Below are positions 57,944 to 64,000 of a DNA stretch of 64,000 nucleotides, piece after piece. Every line of letters starts with the position of its first letter. The first letter of the stretch is position 1. A program made the position numbers and the translations under genes. The notes below the pieces were generated by a model. The model ran no database searches. It was not told the DNA's origin and saw only the letters and a list, made by a program, of their open reading frames with translations. Source of the DNA: a virus; IMG/VR virus record IMGVR_UViG_3300049489_000477, positions 52,507 through 116,506 of that record. One strand, 5' to 3'.

Positions 57944-58323
57944 AAAAAGCATTCAAATTTAACATAAAAGACATCGTAAGTGTAACTGACGGTGATACAT
58001 GTACCATGAATGTCGATTTAGGATTTAAACTCACATACAAGGTAAATGTTCGTGTTTCTGGTATTGATACTCCAGAAAAATCCACACCAGAAGGAAAGAT
58101 CGTCAAGAAAAAGGTTGAAGAATGGTTCACACAAGGATCTGACTTTACCTTGGAATCCCATAGTCTTGACAAATATGGTCGTGTACTAGGTGATATTCGC
58201 AACGGTAAAAATGTTTCTCTGTCGGCATACCTTATTGATAACCAGCTTGGAAGATACTATAAAGGCGACAAGAAAGTTGCATGGACAAAAGCTGAAATAG
58301 AAAATATTCTGAAAATGGCATGA
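57940..58323 (+). CDS. Staphylococcal-nuclease-like protein
   Basis: A 127-residue SNase-fold protein. Catalytic positions of staphylococcal nuclease are kept: SVTDGDTCTM (Asp19/Asp21), NVRVSGIDTPEKSTP (Arg35, Asp40, Thr41, Glu43) and DKYGRVLGDI (Arg87). It lacks a signal peptide, so it would act in the cytoplasm, possibly on host nucleic acid. It starts at ATG 57940, overlapping the HAD stop; a longer frame lies inside that gene. Confidence 0.85.
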   Translation: MKKAFKFNIKDIVSVTDGDTCTMNVDLGFKLTYKVNVRVSGIDTPEKSTPEGKIVKKKVEEWFTQGSDFTLESHSLDKYGRVLGDIRNGKNVSLSAYLIDNQLGRYYKGDKKVAWTKAEIENILKMA

Positions 58324-58344
58324 TGTAATTTTTCACATTATCAG

Positions 58345-58350
58345 TATAAT
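58345..58350 (+). promoter_or_regulatory. -10 box, predicted leaderless start of gene 61
   Basis: Plus strand TATAAT, then ACCATT, then ATG at 58357. Exact six-base spacing, and no ribosome-binding site in the 33-base gap. Confidence 0.52.
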
Positions 58351-58356
58351 ACCATT

Positions 58357-59430
58357 ATGAAGGTTCCGCAGCACATTGCCAAAGAAATTTTTTCTCGAAC
58401 GGTTCGTGCTGTTGAACAAGTAAGAACATCCAATCTCTTTTTGTACAGAGGTCATTGCCCAATTTGCAACGATCTTAAGAAAAAGAGAATGTATTTGAAG
58501 GAATATCCAGAGCATTATTTGGTATATTGCCACAATTGCGGATATTCACATAAATTTGAAGTGTTCTTAAAAAATAACTATCCGAGCGAATATGTTAAGC
58601 TCAAGCCGTATATTTTCGAATCCATCAAAAACGGTTCCTTTGCCCGCCGCAGAGAAAGTGTAAAATTCGAACCCGTCAAGCGGCTCTTGACGGATGAAGA
58701 TATCAACCGGAAGCTAACAACATATCTTCCAATGGTTTCATTTAACATCATGGATGAGCAGCTTGATACTCGTCGGGAGAAGTATCGGGCGCTCTGTTTG
58801 AAGTATCTTATTGACCGCCGCATACCCGAAGCCGTATTCAGAGACTTCTATTGCATATATGCCAGGTCACTGGCTGGATACATCGGAATACCGTTCTTCG
58901 ATAAGACGAAAAAGAACCTACTCCATGTTCAAGGCAGATTAGTCCTGCCGCGCAAGAACCCTGGATATGAACAACAAAAGTATCTGTTTTTAAAAGATTC
59001 AGACATGGGTGTAGAGCTTGAATCAAAACAATTATGGGGTATGTGGCGCATCCAATCCGACAAGCCTGTTATTATTTGTGAGGGCACGCTGGACGCCTGC
59101 GCATTCGAGAATGGAGTAGCTACATGCGGAGCCACCTTAAGCGAAACCTTTATTCGCAATATTATAAAACAGTATAAAAATAGAATATGGTGTGTCGATA
59201 ATTACTTTTTAGACAAAGCAGGACGAGACTTGACCCAGCGACTTTTAGAAATGGGTGAATCGTGCTTTGTCATACCAAGGAACATGATTGACAAAAAAGA
59301 TGCCAACGATCTTATAAAAGACACCTTCAAGGAATATACATATATTCCCGAGTCGTTTATTCAAGAAAATACATATGTCGGCGGCGTTAATGGAGGAATG
59401 GGATTAAGTAAGTTGCGTATACTTACTTGA
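58357..59430 (+). CDS. 61: DNA primase gp61
   Basis: A 357-residue primase (T4: 342 residues) making RNA primers with helicase gp41. The N-terminal zinc site is GHCPICNDLKKKRMYL near residue 29 with CHNCGYSHKF near residue 52. The Toprim catalytic core includes VIICEGTLDACAFENGVAT near residue 235 and NRIWCVDNYFLDKAGRDLTQ near residue 272 (DxD-like acids). The ATG lies at the predicted +1. The 3' end overlaps a convergent minus-strand gene by eight bases. Confidence 0.92.
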   Translation: MKVPQHIAKEIFSRTVRAVEQVRTSNLFLYRGHCPICNDLKKKRMYLKEYPEHYLVYCHNCGYSHKFEVFLKNNYPSEYVKLKPYIFESIKNGSFARRRESVKFEPVKRLLTDEDINRKLTTYLPMVSFNIMDEQLDTRREKYRALCLKYLIDRRIPEAVFRDFYCIYARSLAGYIGIPFFDKTKKNLLHVQGRLVLPRKNPGYEQQKYLFLKDSDMGVELESKQLWGMWRIQSDKPVIICEGTLDACAFENGVATCGATLSETFIRNIIKQYKNRIWCVDNYFLDKAGRDLTQRLLEMGESCFVIPRNMIDKKDANDLIKDTFKEYTYIPESFIQENTYVGGVNGGMGLSKLRILT

Positions 59431-59920
59431 TCCTGTTCATCACATCAAGCCACGGTCCACCCAACTCACGCATTTGCAGCAACACATATTCGCGCAATGC
59501 GGTGTCTTTTATGACCAATTGATCGGTGCGCTGGGCTAACGACTCGGGGGTGCCGATAACCCGTATGAGCAACGCATGGAAGGCGAAAATGGTGTCAATG
59601 TACTTGGTCATCATTTCCTGCATAACATCTTGCTTGCGTGCGTTTTCGTTCAATCTCGCAACCTCTTTAGCCACGGACTTACTTATGAGTGGGCTAGTAT
59701 CGGAAGGTACGAAATCGTGTGGTACAGTATCCGTTTTTTCAAATCTCCGCACAAACTCCGATGTAGTTGTTTTTGAAACGAACTGGTCGGCTGCACCCTC
59801 ATGTTCATGTGGGGCATGTGGAATATCTTTGTAAGTCACTGTCCCGTCAGGATTTTTGACAACAATCTTCAAATCCCCGTTCACATAACACAAGTCGCAA
59901 ATAGTGTCTTTATCGTTCAT
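59423..59920 (-). CDS. Lone minus-strand unknown gene
   Basis: A 165-residue protein, not recognised. The N-terminal TICDLCYVNGDLKIVVKNPD contains a Cys pair and HAPHEHEG follows, which could form a metal site. The rest is helical and amphipathic (MMTKYIDTIFAFHALLIRVI). AAGGAA precedes the ATG. Base composition is more GC-rich than that of its neighbours. An AATAAATA box (one mismatch to the late octamer) lies 49 bases upstream. It looks like an added single-gene unit between primase and the glycan cluster. Confidence 0.55.
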   Translation of the reverse strand: MNDKDTICDLCYVNGDLKIVVKNPDGTVTYKDIPHAPHEHEGAADQFVSKTTTSEFVRRFEKTDTVPHDFVPSDTSPLISKSVAKEVARLNENARKQDVMQEMMTKYIDTIFAFHALLIRVIGTPESLAQRTDQLVIKDTALREYVLLQMRELGGPWLDVMNRIK

Positions 59921-59990
59921 TTTTATATTCCTTGCAGTAAGAATACACAGATTTTTTAAAATTCAACCTATTTATTTTTATCTGACATGA

Positions 59991-59996
59991 TATAAT
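59991..59996 (+). promoter_or_regulatory. Extended -10 box for the glycan cluster
   Basis: Plus strand TGATATAAT, 15 bases before GTG 60012, with GAGG at 60003-60006. The predicted leader is about nine bases, so the ribosome-binding site starts at +1. Confidence 0.5.
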
Positions 59997-60011
59997 TACC
60001 GCGAGGTTATT

Positions 60012-61895
60012 GTGAATATTATTATACCGTTAGGTGGCATTGGTGAGCGTTTTAAAAAGGAAGGGTATAGTCTTCCCAAACCCTTGGTCCGAGTTAACGG
60101 CACATGCCTACTCAATCTCGTTCTCCAGAAACTGAAAACATCACAAGAAGACACAATTTTCATAATTTATAACAAGGTACTGGATGATTACCAATTCAGT
60201 AACATCATCAAATTCCATAACAAGAATCTTAACATCAAATTTATTGAAATTGATTTTAAGACGCGAGGCGCGGCTGAAACAATATTGTGCGGTCTGAATA
60301 CATTCACAGAAGAACAATTGAACGATTTAACCTTATCAATTGACTGCGACACATACTACGACGATGACATCATCACGGCATGTAAAAAGATCAATGATAA
60401 TCTCATATTTTATTTCACCGATACCGATACAAAGCCCATTTACTCATACATTGAATTTGATCAGTCAAACAGAGTCTACGGCATTAAAGAGAAGATAAAA
60501 ATTTCGGATAATGCCAATGTTGGTGCGTACTGCTTCAAGAATGGAACGACTCTCAAAAAATACTGTGAAATATTGACCGATACGAATTTGTCAGACAAAA
60601 AAGAATACTATGTTTCAAACATATACGCAACAATGCTTACAGATGGTCATCAAGTAAAAGCCGAAAAGATAGAAAATTTCAAAGTTCTTGGAACACCAGA
60701 GCAACTTCAAACATACTGCTTGACAACGGAACATGCGAAGAAGAGAAGGTTCTGTTTTGATCTGGATAACACACTTGTAACCTATCCGCAAATAGACGGG
60801 GACTACTCATCAGTATTACCGATCAAAAAAGCAGTAGAATATGTCAGGTTTCTCAAATCACACGGACATACGATCATCATTCACACAGCCAGGCGCATGA
60901 AGACGCATAATGGCAATGTAAATGCTGTTGTTGCTGACATTGGAAAAGTCACCATCGAGACACTTGAAAAGTTCAACATTCCTTACGATGAAATTTGCTT
61001 TGGAAAGCCATATGCTGATTTCTATATTGATGACTTATCAGCAAATCCATTCGTTGATATGGAGAAGCAGACCGGCTACTATATGCCGACCATTGAAAAC
61101 AGAAAATTTAATACCATTGAAATGTTCGAAAATGAGGTTGTCAAGTATTCGAAGAGTGATTCTATCTGTGGTGAGATACATTGGTATAAGAACATACCCG
61201 AAGAAATAAGCGACCTATTTCCGAAGTTGCTAGATGCTGGTGACCATAAGCTCAGAATAGAAAAGATTCACGGAATACCCGTATCGCTTCTCTACACAAA
61301 CTTGTCGTTAACCAAATCGCATTTACACAGAATATTTGATAGCATAGATAGAATCCATAACATAAGACCATATAATATAAAAAAATTCTATGGCTACTAT
61401 ACAAAAAAGTTAATAGAACGCCACGAATTAATCAATTATGCAACCTTTAGCCCGTCATCTGAATTAACATTTGTTGATTTGATGGGTAAACTCATCAAGT
61501 ATGAAGAAACTATTCGGTTAACATGCATCCACGGTGACCCCGTATTCACCAATATACTCATATCTAACAACAGTGATATAAAGTTTATCGATATGCGTGG
61601 CATGGTGAATGGTGAACTAACAATTTGTGGCGATTATCTGTATGACATTGCAAAAATCTACCAATCAATCATTGGATATGATTTCATCCATGCAGGAAAA
61701 GAACCAGCGACCGAATACATCAACAAGATGAAGCTTATATGTGAAGCAGAAATTGTCGCCAGATATGGTGAAGAAAATCTCAAGAAAGTCAAGCTCATTT
61801 GTGCATCGTTATTGTTCACACTGATACCGCTCCATAGCGACATGCAAAAGCAACAAGAATACTACAATCTTATCGAAGGACACAATCTCTTATGA
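60012..61895 (+). CDS. Three-domain nucleotidyltransferase-HAD-kinase protein
   Basis: A 627-residue fusion. Residues 1-230 are an NTP-transferase: MNIIIPLGGIGERFKKEGYS and LPKPLVRVNG, then SIDCDTYYDDD with the metal site near residue 115. Residues about 248-355 are HAD-like: RFCFDLDNTLVTYPQ, HTIIIHTARRM and DFYIDDLSAN. Residues about 400-600 resemble choline/aminoglycoside kinases: RLTCIHGDPVFTNILIS near residue 505 and FIDMRGMVNG near residue 525. A nucleotidyltransferase fused to a choline-kinase-like domain recalls the LicC/LicA phosphocholine pathway. Product unknown. GTG start with GAGG. Confidence 0.75.
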   Translation: MNIIIPLGGIGERFKKEGYSLPKPLVRVNGTCLLNLVLQKLKTSQEDTIFIIYNKVLDDYQFSNIIKFHNKNLNIKFIEIDFKTRGAAETILCGLNTFTEEQLNDLTLSIDCDTYYDDDIITACKKINDNLIFYFTDTDTKPIYSYIEFDQSNRVYGIKEKIKISDNANVGAYCFKNGTTLKKYCEILTDTNLSDKKEYYVSNIYATMLTDGHQVKAEKIENFKVLGTPEQLQTYCLTTEHAKKRRFCFDLDNTLVTYPQIDGDYSSVLPIKKAVEYVRFLKSHGHTIIIHTARRMKTHNGNVNAVVADIGKVTIETLEKFNIPYDEICFGKPYADFYIDDLSANPFVDMEKQTGYYMPTIENRKFNTIEMFENEVVKYSKSDSICGEIHWYKNIPEEISDLFPKLLDAGDHKLRIEKIHGIPVSLLYTNLSLTKSHLHRIFDSIDRIHNIRPYNIKKFYGYYTKKLIERHELINYATFSPSSELTFVDLMGKLIKYEETIRLTCIHGDPVFTNILISNNSDIKFIDMRGMVNGELTICGDYLYDIAKIYQSIIGYDFIHAGKEPATEYINKMKLICEAEIVARYGEENLKKVKLICASLLFTLIPLHSDMQKQQEYYNLIEGHNLL

Positions 61896-62590
61896 AAGTA
61901 GCTGTTTGTTTTTCTGGTCAGCCAAGATATCTCGGCAATCAGTATGAAAAGATACATAAGACTCTGATAGAGCCATATAATTCCGATGTCTTTATTCATT
62001 GCTGGTGGGATCCGTCGTATATCGGGCAAAGATTCGATTTTTCTCCCCACGCCTCATCCCGAACGGGCACCTGGGAATTCAACACAGATTTTAAAGTAAA
62101 ACAGCTATACAACCCCAAAAAAGTTGCATTTGAACCCCACAAGAACTTTGACATGACAGCCTTTGCTGGTGCTAATTTTGAGAGACAGTCGCCACACATA
62201 TTAAAGAGCATGTGGTATTCTGTTAACAAAGCAAACCAGTTAAAAGCCGAATACGAAAAAGAAAATGCGATGGTGTATGACCTTGTTATACGCACCCGTT
62301 TTGATTTGAAGATTGAGTCATTTTCGTTGGATTTGAACGCAGTAGATACGAATAAGATATATGTTTCGGGTGAAATAAATCCATTATGTAACGATCAGTG
62401 CGCTTTCTCTAGCTCAAAGAACATGGATATCTATTGTGATTTATATAACAGACTTGAATCTTATTGGGTAAATGATAAACTCCCGAGTATGGTCAATGAA
62501 AAGGTGCTAACACACCACTTAAACAAAAACAAACTTGATATACATTTTTGTAGCAAAGATGAAATGTATGTCAATATATTAAAGGTATAA
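61892..62590 (+). CDS. Putative glycosyltransferase (GT-A-like)
   Basis: A 232-residue protein opening MKVAVCFSGQPRYLGNQYEK. FIHCWWDP near residue 33 and YDLVIRTRFDLKI near residue 131 resemble a family of small glycan-cluster proteins whose RxRxD segment may bind metal and sugar nucleotide. No signal peptide. It overlaps the preceding gene by ATGA and is one base from the next, so it belongs to the glycan operon. Acceptor and donor unknown. Confidence 0.55.
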   Translation: MKVAVCFSGQPRYLGNQYEKIHKTLIEPYNSDVFIHCWWDPSYIGQRFDFSPHASSRTGTWEFNTDFKVKQLYNPKKVAFEPHKNFDMTAFAGANFERQSPHILKSMWYSVNKANQLKAEYEKENAMVYDLVIRTRFDLKIESFSLDLNAVDTNKIYVSGEINPLCNDQCAFSSSKNMDIYCDLYNRLESYWVNDKLPSMVNEKVLTHHLNKNKLDIHFCSKDEMYVNILKV

Positions 62591-62591
62591 T

Positions 62592-63215
62592 ATGTACTAC
62601 TCACAAGTCGGACAAGATAAATTTTTAAACGAAACCATATTTAAAAACAAGAAGCATGGTAAATTTTTAGATATCGGCGCACACGACGGTGTTACATTCA
62701 GCAACACCTGCTTCTTCGAAAAGGAACTGGAATGGTCTGGTATCTGTGTCGAACCAAATCCGACAATCTTTGATAAGCTCATAAAAAATAGGTCATGTAT
62801 ATGCATGAACAACTGCGTATCCATGTCTGATTTGGAACTTGATTTTACCGTCATCAGTGGATATTCCGAAATGTTGAGTGGTATAACAGAAAACTATGAC
62901 CCCCGCCATATAGCCAGGATTCGCCGGGAAGTCATGGCACACGGTGGAAACATACAAAGTATAAAGATAAAATCAGAAACAATAACGAGTCTGTGCGACA
63001 AGAACAACATACACGAATTCGATTTCTGCACAATTGATGTCGAAGGTAGCGAATTGTCCATTGTTAAAAGTATAGATTTCTCAAAAGTAAACATCAAATA
63101 TTTCATCGTTGAAAATAACTACGGTACTACCGATGTTCAGCAATTCCTCGAAGCTAACGGACACAAGAAAATTGCATCGGTTGATTCAGATGATGTATAT
63201 GAGAGACAAGCATGA
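62592..63215 (+). CDS. FkbM-family methyltransferase
   Basis: A 207-residue SAM-dependent O-methyltransferase of the FkbM type. The SAM site is GKFLDIGAHDGVTFSNTCFF near residue 24, the acidic ribose ligand is in WSGICVEPNPTIFDKL near residue 49, and FCTIDVEGSELSIVKSI near residue 142 is the typical motif. Such enzymes methylate sugars in surface glycans. It overlaps the next gene by ATGA. Confidence 0.85.
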   Translation: MYYSQVGQDKFLNETIFKNKKHGKFLDIGAHDGVTFSNTCFFEKELEWSGICVEPNPTIFDKLIKNRSCICMNNCVSMSDLELDFTVISGYSEMLSGITENYDPRHIARIRREVMAHGGNIQSIKIKSETITSLCDKNNIHEFDFCTIDVEGSELSIVKSIDFSKVNIKYFIVENNYGTTDVQQFLEANGHKKIASVDSDDVYERQA

Positions 63216-64000
63216 AAGTAGCTTTTTATACGGAGCATCTATCTTTACGAGGCACAGAAATAGCTTTGTTTGATTATGCAAAGTATAATAAACTCATTCT
63301 CAATAATGAATCGTTTGTGCTTATCAATGGCGCTCAACCAGAACACAAGAATCCAGCCAGAGAGAAGTTTACGAACGAATTTGGTTGTGTTTACCCACAA
63401 TACTCAAGACAAACAATAGAACAATTCATAGACGAGAAGAAAATCGATGTGTTTTATAAGATATGCGCTGGACATATAGAAGAATTGCCACGCAACTGTA
63501 AGACAGCAATCCATACGGTTTTTCCAAACTTCACACCATTTGGTGATGTATATGCCTATGTCTCTGAATGGCTGCGCGACTATTCTGTTCCGTGTGAGTT
63601 AAAAGAGAAGTACGATTTCGTTCCACATATCGTGGAACTACCAACGATAGAAGAGGATATTCGTGAGAGTCTAGGTATTCCACGGGACGCCGTTGTTTTT
63701 GGTTATTATGGTGGCAACGACTCGTTTGATCTGTCATTTGTAAAAAGCTGCATACATAGAACATTAAATGAAAGAAAAGATATTTTCTTTTTGTTTATGA
63801 ATATATCACCATTTATAAACCACCCAAGAATCAAGTTCTTGCCAGGAACATTTCGTTTAGAAGATAAGGTAAAATTCATCAACACATGTGATGCCATGAT
63901 ACATGCCAGGTCACGGGGAGAAACCTTCGGATTGGCAATAGCCGAATTCTCTTTAAAAAACAAAAGAATAGTGACATACGGACAAAGTACAGAAAAATGT
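63212..64000 (+). CDS. GT4-type glycosyltransferase, 5' part only
   Basis: An open frame of 263 codons from ATG 63212 runs off the right edge, so the protein is partial. It starts MKVAFYTEHLSLRGTEIALF, with the GT4-like Gly/Thr-Glu loop. Near residue 168 VVFGYYGGNDSFDLSF begins the donor domain, and near residue 230 MIHARSRGETFGLAIAEFS has the E-x7-E type nucleotide-sugar site of GT4 enzymes. It is the fourth visible gene of the glycan operon. Confidence 0.78.
   Translation, partial: MKVAFYTEHLSLRGTEIALFDYAKYNKLILNNESFVLINGAQPEHKNPAREKFTNEFGCVYPQYSRQTIEQFIDEKKIDVFYKICAGHIEELPRNCKTAIHTVFPNFTPFGDVYAYVSEWLRDYSVPCELKEKYDFVPHIVELPTIEEDIRESLGIPRDAVVFGYYGGNDSFDLSFVKSCIHRTLNERKDIFFLFMNISPFINHPRIKFLPGTFRLEDKVKFINTCDAMIHARSRGETFGLAIAEFSLKNKRIVTYGQSTEKC

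Noticed and set aside
1-64000. tRNA genes
   Set aside because: The only long non-coding gap shows no cloverleaf or TTCGA-type T-loop arrangement; other gaps are too short. A covariance-model scan would be decisive.

Overview
The window is a 64 kb segment of a large, AT-rich, tailed dsDNA phage of the T4 superfamily (contractile-tailed myovirus), only distantly related to T4 itself. It carries recognisable counterparts of T4 genes 4, 13-23, 32, 41, 43, 44, 45, 46, 47, 55, 61, 62, uvsX, uvsY, uvsW, regA, a T4-type RNase H and a thymidylate synthase. The host cannot be named from the sequence. A lipoprotein signal peptide and deoxysugar/glycosyltransferase genes suggest a Gram-negative host. Coding density is very high; many stops and starts overlap as ATGA. 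No tRNA, CRISPR array, insertion sequence or homing endonuclease was seen.

Region 1 (1-20459, minus strand) is the morphogenesis block. In transcription order it holds portal (20), a small core protein, prohead protease (21), scaffold (22), major capsid (23), a terminator, three small unknown genes, neck gene 13, a GP88-family gene, neck gene 14, a GNAT/metallopeptidase fusion, tail completion (15), terminase (16, 17), sheath (18), two tail-tube paralogues (19), a gp26-like tail chaperone with a -1 slippery site, and the start of the tape measure. Compared with T4, the 20-23 cassette lies before 13-19. Region 2 (20481-28415) has the plus-strand gene 4 nuclease, then minus-strand RNase H, a repeat-built family of probable internal head proteins, a PD-(D/E)XK nuclease, a 939-residue zinc-ribbon protein and two unknown genes.

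Region 3 (28457-53100, mostly plus) is replication, recombination and regulation: uvsY-uvsW, a tandem glycosyltransferase, a 342-base non-coding repeat region, a minus-strand glycosyltransferase, late sigma 55, 47-46, DNA polymerase 43, a minus-strand late gene, uvsX, 41, 32, an rmlB and rmlC-rmlD sugar cassette, a late lipoprotein, sliding clamp 45, clamp loader 44 and 62, regA and a Nudix hydrolase. Region 4 (53086-58323) is thyA followed by a tightly packed row of small accessory genes, including ATP-grasp, Ead/Ea22-like, HAD and SNase-like proteins. Region 5 (58357-64000) has primase 61, one minus-strand unknown gene and a surface-glycan cluster: a three-domain nucleotidyltransferase/HAD/kinase protein, glycosyltransferases and an FkbM methyltransferase.

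Regulation is unusually readable. Thirteen exact TATAAATA late-promoter boxes were found, twelve on the minus strand and one on the plus strand. Most lie just ahead of morphogenesis genes, and a gp55-like sigma is encoded. Host-type TATAAT boxes, often with a TGn extension, precede the remaining operons. At eight genes the -10 box ends only 5-7 bases (usually exactly 6) before the start codon, with no ribosome-binding site, which predicts leaderless mRNAs. Two divergent promoter pairs share palindromic -10 sequences. A perfect 10-bp inverted repeat downstream of regA could hide a ribosome-binding site in read-through transcripts only. Promoter lists come from reading by eye and may be incomplete.
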